DNA from: an uncultured Variovorax sp.
Lineage (GTDB): Bacteria > Pseudomonadota > Gammaproteobacteria > Burkholderiales > Burkholderiaceae
DNA: 13,396 nt
Reading direction: 5' to 3'
Assembly (NCBI GenBank): GCA_946478645.1
Contig: CAMLCW010000109.1
Coordinates: 1 to 13,396 of the forward strand
Of the stretch, positions 1 to 7,283 are shown piece after piece (position 1 is the first letter of the stretch; each line of letters starts with the position of its first letter). A program made the translations under genes and the position numbers. The notes beneath the pieces are model-generated. The model made no database searches and was not told the origin of the DNA. It saw only the letters and a program-made list of their open reading frames with translations.

Positions 1-1249
1 CAAGCCCGTGGTAGCGGAAGTAGCGGTGCACCCAGATCGCGTAGTTGCCCGCGCCGTTGGTGATGGCGGCGTCGGCCGGCAGGTGCTTCTGCAGCAGCGC
101 CACCACCTCGGCCATGTCGACCGGGCCGCGCGGTGCCTCGGCGGGCATGCCCGCGAGCGCCTGCGGCACCAGGTTGGCCTCGTAGTCGGCATGCGCCTGC
201 GCGGTCCAGGCTTCCCACGGCAGCGTCGGGGGCGCGCTCAGCACCTCGAGGCTGCGCGCTGCAGCGCTCATGCCGGCGTTGATTGCCAGGTCGGCCTGGT
301 AGACGCGGTGCAGCTCCTCGGCGCTGGCATGGATGTGCACCAGCTTCTGGCGCGCCTTGGGCGCTTCGAGCAGCGTGTAGCCGCCGGTCGTCATCTCGCC
401 CAGGCGCGGACCGATCGCGATGACGAGGTCGCTGTCCTTCACGCGCTGCGCCAGCTTCGGGTTGATGGCGATGCCCACGTCGCCCGCGTAGAGCGGATGG
501 TGGTTGTCGAAAGTGTCCTGGAAGCGGAAGGCATTGGCCACCGGCAGGCGCCAGTTCTCGGCAAAACGCTGCAGCGCCTGCGCGGCCTGCGGCGTCCAGC
601 CGCCGCCGCCGGCGATCACCAGCGGCCGCTCGGCCTTCAGCAGCAGCTCGCGCAGGCTGCGCAGCGCGCCCGGGTCGCTCCACGGCTGCACGGCCTCGAC
701 GCGCGGCAGCGGCCGTGCCGCGGTGTGCGTGCGCAGCATGTCTTCGGGCAGCACCAGCACCACCGGCCCGGGCCGGCCGTTCATCGTGGTCGCGAAGGCG
801 CGCGAGATGTACTCGGGAATGCGGTCGGCGTCGTCGATGCGCTCGACGCGTTTGGCGAAGCCCTTGGTGCTCGGGCCGAAGAAGCTCGCGTAGTCCACCT
901 CCTGGAAGGCCTCGCGGTCGCGGAAGTCGCTGCCCACGTCGCCGACGAACAGCACCATCGGCGTCGAGTCCTGGAACGCGTTGTGCACGCCGATCGACGC
1001 GTTGGTGGCGCCCGGGCCGCGCGTGACGAAGCACACGCCCGGCCGTCCGGTGAGCTTGCCGTGCGCCTCGGCCATGAACGCCGCACCGCCCTCCTGGCGG
1101 TTGACGATGAAGCGCGCGCGGTCGCCGTAGGCATGAAAGCCGTCGAGCACGGCGAGAAAGCTTTCGCCCGGCACGCCGAATGCGATCTCCATGCCCTGTG
1201 CGAGCAGGCACTCGACGATCAGGTGGCCCGCGGGCTGTGATGTACTCAT
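1..1249 (-). CDS. Thiamine-diphosphate-dependent enzyme, acetolactate-synthase-like (3' end outside window)
   Basis: The protein reads leftwards from ATG at 1249-1247 and is still open at base 1, giving 416 residues of a family usually around 550. The N-terminal pyrimidine-binding domain is clear: GVPGES at residues 25-30, the conserved catalytic glutamate as E53 in NRQEGG, and TRGPGATNASIG shortly after. A central domain follows. The visible part ends in TNGAGNYAIW (397-406), the start of the C-terminal TPP-binding domain; the metal/diphosphate motif (GDG...NN) lies beyond the edge. The start is supported by AAGGAGG on the minus strand (bases 1261-1267), about 11 nt upstream. Family members decarboxylate 2-keto acids, join or cleave acyloins, or hydrolyse cyclic diketones; this sequence does not show which. 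It is a cytoplasmic enzyme divergent from the TetR gene and may belong to the same pathway as the rightward operon. It is probably not the biosynthetic IlvB, because it lies in a catabolic context and no small-subunit gene is seen. Confidence 0.88.
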   Translation of the reverse strand, partial: MSTSQPAGHLIVECLLAQGMEIAFGVPGESFLAVLDGFHAYGDRARFIVNRQEGGAAFMAEAHGKLTGRPGVCFVTRGPGATNASIGVHNAFQDSTPMVLFVGDVGSDFRDREAFQEVDYASFFGPSTKGFAKRVERIDDADRIPEYISRAFATTMNGRPGPVVLVLPEDMLRTHTAARPLPRVEAVQPWSDPGALRSLRELLLKAERPLVIAGGGGWTPQAAQALQRFAENWRLPVANAFRFQDTFDNHHPLYAGDVGIAINPKLAQRVKDSDLVIAIGPRLGEMTTGGYTLLEAPKARQKLVHIHASAEELHRVYQADLAINAGMSAAARSLEVLSAPPTLPWEAWTAQAHADYEANLVPQALAGMPAEAPRGPVDMAEVVALLQKHLPADAAITNGAGNYAIWVHRYFRYHGL

Positions 1250-1310
1250 GAGAAATCGAACCTCCTTGCAGTCTATGTCTCGGCAATTATGTGCATCCCC
1301 TCTCCCCGCC

Positions 1311-1338
1311 TTGCCTTAATTCACCAATTGGTTAAATT
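1311..1338 (+). promoter_or_regulatory. Possible promoter of the TetR gene giving a leaderless mRNA
   Basis: TTGCCT (1311-1316), a 16-bp spacer and TAAATT (1333-1338) form a weak sigma-70-like pair, each 4/6 to consensus. Transcription would begin at or next to the ATG at 1345. The start has no Shine-Dalgarno sequence, so a leaderless transcript is plausible. The operator at 1318-1337 fills the spacer and the -10. This is an inference from weak matches. Confidence 0.35.
1318..1337. promoter_or_regulatory. Putative TetR-family operator 1 (upstream of tetR)
   Basis: The sequence is AATTCACC-AATT-GGTTAAAT. Its core ACCAATTGGT (1323-1332) is a perfect 10-bp palindrome. The left half-site is identical to that of operator 2 at 2089-2108, and the right half differs at two positions. 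It lies 7 bp before the TetR ATG, between the divergent genes and over the likely TetR -10 region, which fits autorepression. It also sits just upstream of the leftward TPP-enzyme promoter region. Binding is inferred from symmetry and the repeated occurrence. Confidence 0.7.
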
Positions 1339-1344
1339 CGCGCC

Positions 1345-2001
1345 ATGAAGGCCCCCAAGGATCCCCCTCCCGAAACGCTCGAGCCGCGCTCGCGCGATGC
1401 CGACCGGTCGCAGCTCGCCATCCTCGCGTCGGCGCGCGACGAGTTTGCCCAGCGCGGGCTGGCCGGCGCGCGCATGGACAGCATCGCCACGCGCGCGGGG
1501 CTCAACAAGCGCCTCATCTACTACTACTTCGGCAGCAAGGACGACCTGTTTCTCGCGGTGCTCGAGCGCACCTACGCCGACATCCGCGAAGCCGAGCAGA
1601 AGCTGCACCTCGACGAGATCGATCCGGTCGAGGCGATCCGCCAGCTGGTCTCGTTCACCTGGCACTACTACCTCGAGCACCCCGAGTTCATCACGCTGCT
1701 CAACAGCGAGAACCTGCACGGGGCGGCGCACCTGAAGCGCTCCGAGCGCATCCAGGAGATGAACTCGCCGCTGGTGCAGCTGCTCGACACGGTGCTCGAG
1801 CGCGGCAGGCGCGACAACCTGTTCCGCGCAGGCGTCGACCCGGTGCAGCTCTACATCTCGATCGCCTCGCTCTGCTACTTCTACCTGTCGAACAACCACA
1901 CGCTGTCGGCCGTGTTCGGGCGCGACCTGCGCGCACCCAAGGCGATGGCACAGCGGCTCTCGCACATGACCGACCTGGTGCTCGGGTACGTGCTGCACTG
2001 A
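1345..2001 (+). CDS. TetR/AcrR-family transcriptional regulator
   Basis: A 218-residue cytoplasmic repressor-type protein. The N-terminal three-helix DNA-binding domain spans roughly residues 22-70. The family signature includes ARDEFAQRGLAGARMDSIA and AGLNKRLIYYYFGSKDDLF, where the recognition helix ends in the typical YYYFGSKDDL. The C-terminal ligand and dimer domain is helical (HYYLEHPEF, LLDTVLERGRRDNLF). A 20-residue charged, proline-rich N-terminal tail precedes the HTH. No ribosome-binding site precedes ATG 1345, so the true start could be further in, or the message leaderless. Its position between the divergent TPP enzyme and the transport/catabolic operon, with matching inverted repeats at 1318 and 2089, argues that it represses those genes and itself until a pathway metabolite binds. 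The ligand is unknown. Confidence 0.93.
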   Translation: MKAPKDPPPETLEPRSRDADRSQLAILASARDEFAQRGLAGARMDSIATRAGLNKRLIYYYFGSKDDLFLAVLERTYADIREAEQKLHLDEIDPVEAIRQLVSFTWHYYLEHPEFITLLNSENLHGAAHLKRSERIQEMNSPLVQLLDTVLERGRRDNLFRAGVDPVQLYISIASLCYFYLSNNHTLSAVFGRDLRAPKAMAQRLSHMTDLVLGYVLH

Positions 2002-2055
2002 GAAGCTGCGAACGGGCCGCTGCGCCCGCTAAGGGTATCTACGGATTCGTGGCGG

Positions 2056-2084
2056 TTGCGCTGCTGCGGTGGGCTTTCTAGAAT
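2056..2084 (+). promoter_or_regulatory. Predicted sigma-70 promoter of the transport/catabolic operon
   Basis: TTGCGC (2056-2061) and TAGAAT (2079-2084) are separated by exactly 17 bp. Predicted transcription starts around 2091, inside the inverted repeat at 2089-2108, so a bound repressor would block initiation. The -10 context CTAGAATCG recurs upstream of the FMN riboswitch at 11884-11892. Confidence 0.6.
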
Positions 2085-2088
2085 CGTC

Positions 2089-2108
2089 AATTCACCCGAT
2101 GGTGAATT
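2089..2108. promoter_or_regulatory. Putative TetR-family operator 2 (operon promoter)
   Basis: A perfect inverted repeat, AATTCACC-CGAT-GGTGAATT, with 8-bp arms and a 4-bp spacer. It overlaps the predicted transcription start of the operon beginning at 2154. Its left arm is identical to that of the repeat before the TetR gene, giving the shared core TTCACC-N4-GGTKAA. Two copies at the two promoters flanking a TetR gene are good evidence for an operator. Binding itself is inferred. Confidence 0.78.
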
Positions 2109-2153
2109 AATCGATTTCGACGACACGGCGGCCCGCCCGCACGGAGACAACCC

Positions 2154-3137
2154 ATGAAGCACCTCGCACGCACCACCGCCCTGGCCACGCTCACTTGCCT
2201 GGCCGCCCTGATGCCGGGCCTCGCGTCGGCACAGAACGGCTACCCCAGCAAACCGATCCGCGTGATCGTGCCGTTCGCGGCCGGCAGCACCACCGACATC
2301 ATTGCGCGCGCCATCGCCGACAAGATGGGCCAGAGCATGGGCCAGACGCTGGTGGTGGACAACCGCGGCGGCGCCAGCGGCACGATCGGCCAGCAGGTCG
2401 TCGCCACGGCGGCGCCCGACGGCTACACGGTCATGATCCACTCGTCGTCGCACACGGTCAGCCCCTCGACCTTCGCGAAGCTGCCGTTCGACACGGTGGC
2501 CGACTTCGCCGGCGTGACGCCGATCTCGTCGCTGCCGAATGCGCTGGTGATCTCGCCGGCCAAGGGCATCAAGACGCTGCAGCAGCTGGTGGCGGCCGCC
2601 AAGGCCAAGCCCGGCACCATCAATTTCGCCTCGGCGGGCCAGGGCAGCGCCACCCACCTGAATGCCGAGAAGTTCAAGCTGGCCGCGAAGATCGACGCCA
2701 CCAACATCCCGTTCAAGGGCTCGGCCGAGGCCGTGACCGAGGTGCTCTCGGGCCGCGTCGACTACTACTTCTCGCCGATCGCGCCGGTGATCGGGCAGAT
2801 CAAGGACGGCCAGTTGCTCGCTCTGGCCGTGGGCTCCCCCAAGCGCGCCGCCGCCCTGCCCGACGTGCCGACCACGGCCGAAGCCGGCGTGCCCGGCTCG
2901 GAGTTCAACTTCTGGATCGGCATGATGGCGCCGGCCAAGACGCCGCGCGACATCGTCAACCGCCTGCACGACGAAGTGGCCAAGGCACTGGCCTCGCCCG
3001 AGGTCAAGGAGCGCTTCCTGAAACTCGGTGCCGACGCCTGGACACTGAAGCCCGAGCAGTTCGACGCCTACATCAAGGAAGAGATCAAGAGCAACGCAAC
3101 GCTCGTCAAGGCCGCCGGCCTGGCGCCGCAGCAGTAA
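2154..3137 (+). CDS. Bug/TctC-family periplasmic solute-binding protein
   Basis: A 327-residue tripartite-tricarboxylate-transporter receptor (Bug family). A Sec signal peptide with a likely cut after LASA (residue 26) exports it to the periplasm. Family hallmarks are YPSKPIRVIVPFAAGSTTD just after the signal, VVDNRGGASGTIG, APDGYTV and the later PFKGSAEAVTEVLSGRVDYYF. The ATG at 2154 has GGAG at 2143-2146 with 7-nt spacing. Family members bind carboxylates and related small molecules. No TctA or TctB membrane partner is encoded here, which is normal for the many orphan Bug genes in Burkholderiales. It is the first gene behind the operator-controlled promoter. It may work with an unlinked TctAB, act as an extracytoplasmic sensor, or deliver substrate to the ABC permease next door. 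Family assignment is secure; ligand unknown. Confidence 0.92.
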   Translation: MKHLARTTALATLTCLAALMPGLASAQNGYPSKPIRVIVPFAAGSTTDIIARAIADKMGQSMGQTLVVDNRGGASGTIGQQVVATAAPDGYTVMIHSSSHTVSPSTFAKLPFDTVADFAGVTPISSLPNALVISPAKGIKTLQQLVAAAKAKPGTINFASAGQGSATHLNAEKFKLAAKIDATNIPFKGSAEAVTEVLSGRVDYYFSPIAPVIGQIKDGQLLALAVGSPKRAAALPDVPTTAEAGVPGSEFNFWIGMMAPAKTPRDIVNRLHDEVAKALASPEVKERFLKLGADAWTLKPEQFDAYIKEEIKSNATLVKAAGLAPQQ

Positions 3138-3173
3138 CCCGGGCTGGCGCCCCGAGCACCCGGATCGCTCCCC

Positions 3174-3947
3174 ATGCTGCGCAAGCTCGTCTTGTCTCCG
3201 GCCCTGCGGCCCTTCCTGCTGGTCCTCCTGCTGCTGGTGCTGTGGGACCTCGCGATCCGGCTCTTCGGGATCCCGGCCTACCTGATACCGCCGCCGCTCG
3301 AAGTCGTGAAGCAGCTCGTGGCCGAATGGCCGCGGCTTCTCGGCGAAAGCTGGAACACCACGCTGGCCACGCTGGGGGGCTTCGGCCTCACGATCCTGAT
3401 CGGCATTCCGATGGCGATGGTCATCGCCTACTCGCGCGTGGTCGAGTCGTACGTGTATCCGCTGCTGGTGTTCTCGCAGAGCATCCCGAAGGTGGCGATC
3501 GCGCCGCTGTTCGTGGTGTGGTTCGGCTTCGGCATCTTTCCCAAGGTGATCAGCGCCTTCCTGCTGGGCTTCTTCCCGGTGGTGGTGTCGACCGTGATGG
3601 GCTTCAAGTCGGTCGAGCCCGACATGCTCGACCTCTCCCGCTCGATGGGTGCGAGCCGGCTGCAGACCTTCTTCAAGATCAGCCTGCCGCAGGCGCTGCC
3701 TTCCATCTTCAGCGGCCTCAAGGTGTCGGTCACGCTGGCGGTGGTCGGCGCGGTGGTCGGCGAATTCGTCGGCTCCAACTCGGGCATCGGCTACGTGCTG
3801 CAGGTGGCCAACGGCAACTTCGACTTGCCGCTCATGTTCGCTGCGCTGGTCGTGCTGTCGAGCATCGGCGTGATCCTGTTCGCCGCCGTCGACCTGGTCG
3901 AGCGGCTGATGATTCCGTGGCACGCCTCGCAGCGCCCCGCCCACTGA
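3174..3947 (+). CDS. ABC transporter permease, SsuC/TauC-type (BPD_transp_1)
   Basis: A 257-residue inner-membrane permease. About six hydrophobic segments are visible, at roughly residues 12-31, 64-86, 95-119, 122-143, 184-204 and 220-241. The cytoplasmic EAA loop that contacts the ATPase is at 152-172 (DLSRSMGASRLQTFFKISLP). The N-terminal YLIPPPLEV is typical of the SsuC/TauC group, which imports alkanesulfonates, taurine, pyrimidines and similar solutes. The start at 3174 has no obvious Shine-Dalgarno site and follows the previous gene by 36 bp, so translational coupling or low expression relative to the binding proteins is likely. It forms a standard importer with the binding protein at 3970 and the ATPase at 5021. 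Only one permease gene is present, so it should act as a homodimer. Substrate not determinable. Confidence 0.92.
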   Translation: MLRKLVLSPALRPFLLVLLLLVLWDLAIRLFGIPAYLIPPPLEVVKQLVAEWPRLLGESWNTTLATLGGFGLTILIGIPMAMVIAYSRVVESYVYPLLVFSQSIPKVAIAPLFVVWFGFGIFPKVISAFLLGFFPVVVSTVMGFKSVEPDMLDLSRSMGASRLQTFFKISLPQALPSIFSGLKVSVTLAVVGAVVGEFVGSNSGIGYVLQVANGNFDLPLMFAALVVLSSIGVILFAAVDLVERLMIPWHASQRPAH

Positions 3948-3969
3948 GACAACCCAAGGAGACAACATC

Positions 3970-4977
3970 ATGAAGAAACTGCTTCCCTCGCTCGCTCTCG
4001 CCGCGGCCGCGCTCGCCGGACTGGCCGCCGTGCCCGCGCATGCCCAGGCCGACAAGCCCAAGGACAAGGTCACGCTGATGCTCAACTGGTATCTCTACAG
4101 CGAGCATGCGCCCTTCTTCCTCGGCAAGGAGAAGGGCTTCTACGCCGAGGAAGGCATCGAGCTCGACATCCAGGAGGGCCGCGGCTCCGCCGTGACCGCG
4201 CAGGCCGTGGCCGCCAAGTCGGCCACCTTCGGCTACATCGACGTGACCACGATGATCAAGGCGGCTGCCAAGGGCGCGCCGCTCAAGTCGACCGGCGTGC
4301 TGTTCCAGGTGAGCCCGATGTCGGTCATGGGTTTCAGCGAGAAGAACATCAGGACGCCCAAGGACATCATCGGCAAGACCGTGGCCGTGACGCCCGGCGA
4401 TTCGATGTCGCAGATGTGGCCGCTGTTCCTCAAGGTCAACAACATCAAGCCCGACCAGGTGAAGATCGTCTCGGGCGACGGCCAGACCAAGCTCAATGCG
4501 GTCACCAACGGTCAGGCCGACCTGCTGCTCGGCTATGTGATGGACCAGGCGATCAAGCTGCAGGACGCCACCGGCAAGCCCGTGACGCCGATCCGCTTCG
4601 CCGACTCGGGCGTGAACCAGATCAGCTCCGGCATCATCACCAACAAGAACCTGCTGACCGAGAACCCCGACCTGGTCAAGCGCTTCATGCGCGCCTCGAC
4701 CAAGGCCGCCGAGGCCGCCGAGAAGAGCCCCGAGGCCGCGGTCGACGCGATGCTCAAGGCCAACCCCAAGGCCGGCGTGCGCGACACGCTGATCGTGGGC
4801 ATGAAGCAGAGTGTGGCGCTCTATCACACCAAGGAAACCGCCAACCAGCGTCCGTTCCGCGTGTCGATGAAGAACGTGAACGAGTCGCTCGACCTGCTGG
4901 TGCAGTACGGCGGCATGGACCCCGCCACGCGCGGCAAGCCCGAAGACTACGTGACGCTCGACTTCCTGCCGAAGTGA
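3970..4977 (+). CDS. NMT1/THI5-like ABC transporter substrate-binding protein
   Basis: A 335-residue periplasmic protein with a signal peptide cut after AHA (residue 25). The mature start carries the NMT1/THI5-like (SsuA/TauA-type) signature: LMLNWYLYSEHAPFFLGKEK, then GFYAEEGIELDI with GRGSAVTAQAVAAKSATFGY, where the solute contacts are expected. Start ATG 3970 has a strong AAGGAG (3956-3961) at 8-nt spacing, the best ribosome-binding site in the operon and consistent with high expression. It follows the permease gene by 22 bp. Relatives bind thiamine-precursor pyrimidines, alkanesulfonates, aromatic acids and other solutes, so family membership does not fix the ligand. It is the expected partner of the permease at 3174 and the ATPase at 5021, and is the second, structurally unrelated binding protein in the operon. 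Confidence 0.92.
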   Translation: MKKLLPSLALAAAALAGLAAVPAHAQADKPKDKVTLMLNWYLYSEHAPFFLGKEKGFYAEEGIELDIQEGRGSAVTAQAVAAKSATFGYIDVTTMIKAAAKGAPLKSTGVLFQVSPMSVMGFSEKNIRTPKDIIGKTVAVTPGDSMSQMWPLFLKVNNIKPDQVKIVSGDGQTKLNAVTNGQADLLLGYVMDQAIKLQDATGKPVTPIRFADSGVNQISSGIITNKNLLTENPDLVKRFMRASTKAAEAAEKSPEAAVDAMLKANPKAGVRDTLIVGMKQSVALYHTKETANQRPFRVSMKNVNESLDLLVQYGGMDPATRGKPEDYVTLDFLPK

Positions 4978-5020
4978 GCCTTCATCTGCGCGCGCGCCGT
5001 TGTCCCCTTTCACGCACTCC

Positions 5021-5800
5021 ATGTCCCAAGTCAACCTGATCGAAGCGCGCGGCGTCGCTAAAACCTATCAGAGCAAGGACGGCCCGGTCGAATCGCTCAA
5101 GCCCCTGGACTTCGCGATCCGGGAGGGCGAGTTCGTCTCCGTCGTCGGCCCTTCCGGCTGCGGCAAGAGCACGCTGCTGAAGATGGTGGCCGGCCTGCTG
5201 CCGATCAGCGGCGGCGAGCTCACGCTGGCGGGCAAGCCGATCAAGGGGCCGCAGAAGGACGTGGGCATCGTGTTCCAGAGCGCGGTGCTGCTGCCCTGGC
5301 GCAGCGTGGAAGACAACATCCTGCTGCAGGCCGAAATGCGCCGCATGCCGATGCACGCCGCACGCACCACGGCGCACGAGCTGATGCAGATGGCGGGACT
5401 CACCGGCTTCGAGAAGAAGTACCCCTGGCAGCTCTCGGGCGGCATGCAGCAGCGCGCCTCGATCTGCCGCGCGCTGCTGCACGACCCTTCGGTGCTGCTG
5501 ATGGACGAGCCCTTCGGCGCGCTCGATGCGATGACGCGCGAGAAGATGAACCTCGAACTGCAGCGCATCTGGATGGCCTCGAAGAAGACCGTGATGCTGA
5601 TCACCCACAGCATTCCCGAGGCGATCTTCCTCTCGGACCGCGTGATCGTGATGAGCGAGCGCCCCGGATCGATCGCCGCGGTGTACGACATCGACCTGCC
5701 CCGGCCGCGCACGCTCGACATGATGGCCTCGCCGGAATTCGGCGCCTACACCCGGCAGGTGCGCGCGCATTTCTTCTCGCAGGGCATCCTGGATCACTGA
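5021..5800 (+). CDS. ABC transporter ATP-binding protein, SsuB/TauB-type
   Basis: A 259-residue cytoplasmic ATPase that powers the importer. All nucleotide-binding motifs are intact: Walker A GPSGCGKST (43-51), Q-loop Q86 in VGIVFQS, signature LSGGMQQR (138-145), Walker B VLLMDEP followed by D-loop GALD, and switch histidine H196 in THS. The tail after the SERPG segment is typical of the nitrate/sulfonate/taurine ATPase group. I chose ATG 5021. An in-frame TTG at 5000 would add seven residues (SPFTHS after the initiator) that do not fit the family, and neither start has a clear Shine-Dalgarno site. The gene lies 43 bp after the binding-protein gene and ends 8 bp before the enolase-like gene, so transport and catabolism are probably co-transcribed. 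Confidence 0.94.
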   Translation: MSQVNLIEARGVAKTYQSKDGPVESLKPLDFAIREGEFVSVVGPSGCGKSTLLKMVAGLLPISGGELTLAGKPIKGPQKDVGIVFQSAVLLPWRSVEDNILLQAEMRRMPMHAARTTAHELMQMAGLTGFEKKYPWQLSGGMQQRASICRALLHDPSVLLMDEPFGALDAMTREKMNLELQRIWMASKKTVMLITHSIPEAIFLSDRVIVMSERPGSIAAVYDIDLPRPRTLDMMASPEFGAYTRQVRAHFFSQGILDH

Positions 5801-5808
5801 GGCTGCAC

Positions 5809-7239
5809 ATGGACGCGCCCCGCTTTCACGTCGAGGAAATCCGCTTTGCCGAGCGCAACGTGGCGCTGCGGCTGCCGTTTCGCTTCGGTGCCGCCACCGT
5901 CACGGCCTGCCCGCAGGTGTACGTGAAGGCGCGCATCCGATTGGCGGACGGCCGCACGGCCGAAGGCTGCGCGGCGGAGATGATGGTGCCGAAGTGGTTC
6001 GACAAGAACCCGGCGCTCACCAATGAACAGAACTTCGAGCAGCTGCGCTTCGCACTGCGCGAGGCGCGCGACGCCTACACCGCCGAGCCCGAGCCACAGA
6101 CCGCGTGGACCCACTTCGCGGCCAACTACGCACCGCTGCAGGCGCGCGCCAGGGCGCGCGGACTGCAGCCGCTGGTGGCGGGCTACGGCCCCGCACTGAT
6201 CGACCGCGCGCTGCTCGACGCACTGTGCCTGCACCACGGCCTCGGCTTCGCGGCGGCGATGGGCGCCAATCTCTGCGGCATCGACGTGGCCGGCAGCGGC
6301 CTGGCCGACGACCTGGCAGGCTTCGACGCGGCCGGCTTCCTGTCGGCGCAGTCGCCGCGCATGCGCATCGCGGCGCGGCACACCGTGGGCCTGGCCGATG
6401 CGATCGACGCCGACGACACCCTGCCCGATGCGCCCGCCGACGGAATGCCCGCCACGCTCGCCGCGGCAGTCCGCCGCTACGGCCTCACGCACTTCAAGCT
6501 CAAGCTGTGCGGCAACACCGCGAAGGACATCGACCGGCTCGAACGCATCGCGCGCGTGATCGACGGCCATGCCGAACTCGTCACGCTCGACGGCAACGAG
6601 CAGTACGCCGATGCCGACGACTTCGGCGAGTTTCTCGACCGCATGCTCTCGACGCCACGGCTCTGGGCGCTGGCACGGAAGACCGCATTCGTCGAGCAGC
6701 CGATCCGCCGCGATACAGCGCTGCAGCGCGACGTGTCCGCGCTGGGCAAGCGCATCCCGCTCCTCATCGATGAATCCGACGCCACCCTCGATGCCTTCGT
6801 CCAGGCGCGCGCGCTGGGCTATGCCGGCGTGTCGAGCAAGAGCTGCAAGGGCTTCTACAAGTCGGTGCTCAACGCGGCGCGCTGCGCCAGGTGGAATGCA
6901 GAAGCCGGTGCACCGCGCTACTTTCTCTCGGGCGAAGACCTGACGATGCAGGCCGGCATCGGCGTGCAGCAGGACCTTGCGCTGGTCGGCTGGCTCGGCC
7001 TGTCGCACGTCGAGCGCAACGGCCACCACTACGTGAATGGCCTCGCGGCCGCGCCCGAGGCCGAGCAGCAGGCCCTGCTGAAGCTGCACCCGGACCTGTA
7101 CGAATCGAGCGAAGGCGCCGTGCGCCTCGCCATCCGGGGCGGGCAGCTGGACCTGTCCTCCCTGGCCGGCGCGCCCGGCTTTGCCAGCGGCAAGCCCGGC
7201 GCCGGCCTCTCGTGGGACGCGATGCGTTCCGTTCATTGA
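5809..7239 (+). CDS. Enolase-superfamily protein, muconate-lactonizing/dipeptide-epimerase-like active site
   Basis: A 476-residue protein that I read as an enolase-superfamily enzyme from its active-site layout. FKLKL gives K230-x-K232, metal ligands are D261 (LDGNEQ), E296 (FVEQP) and D321 (IDESD), and a lysine follows in SSKSCKG (K344 or K347). Spacings of 29 from the second lysine to D261 and 25 from E296 to D321 match the muconate-lactonizing-enzyme group; D261 to E296 is about nine residues longer. Such enzymes abstract a proton alpha to a carboxylate and catalyse racemisation, cycloisomerisation or elimination. The protein is some 80-100 residues longer than most relatives, with extra sequence before the KxK strand (about 85-125 and 160-215) and at the C-terminus. 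It starts 8 bp after the ATPase gene with no Shine-Dalgarno site, suggesting coupled translation. Specific reaction unknown; all ligands are present, so it is probably active. Confidence 0.8.
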   Translation: MDAPRFHVEEIRFAERNVALRLPFRFGAATVTACPQVYVKARIRLADGRTAEGCAAEMMVPKWFDKNPALTNEQNFEQLRFALREARDAYTAEPEPQTAWTHFAANYAPLQARARARGLQPLVAGYGPALIDRALLDALCLHHGLGFAAAMGANLCGIDVAGSGLADDLAGFDAAGFLSAQSPRMRIAARHTVGLADAIDADDTLPDAPADGMPATLAAAVRRYGLTHFKLKLCGNTAKDIDRLERIARVIDGHAELVTLDGNEQYADADDFGEFLDRMLSTPRLWALARKTAFVEQPIRRDTALQRDVSALGKRIPLLIDESDATLDAFVQARALGYAGVSSKSCKGFYKSVLNAARCARWNAEAGAPRYFLSGEDLTMQAGIGVQQDLALVGWLGLSHVERNGHHYVNGLAAAPEAEQQALLKLHPDLYESSEGAVRLAIRGGQLDLSSLAGAPGFASGKPGAGLSWDAMRSVH

Positions 7240-7283
7240 ACCCCTTTTCAACCCCCTCTCTTCCGCTCTCAAGGAATCCAACG

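Noticed and set aside
8..1240. A 410-codon + strand frame opposite the TPP enzyme
   Set aside because: It is a mirror frame of the strongly conserved minus-strand enzyme and has low-complexity composition.
2195..3973. A 592-codon + strand frame overlapping the Bug and permease genes
   Set aside because: It is Arg/Ala/Gly/Gln-rich shifted-frame sequence with no motif; real coding lies in the other frames with clear family signatures.
1881..4085. A 734-codon open frame on the minus strand opposite tetR, the Bug gene and the permease gene
   Set aside because: It is rich in His, Arg, Gln, Asp and Gly with no domain, as expected for the reverse complement of GC-rich coding DNA. The + strand genes there are unambiguous.
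5000..5020. Upstream TTG start for the ABC ATPase
   Set aside because: The seven extra residues are not family-like, and ATG 5021 gives a normal N-terminus.
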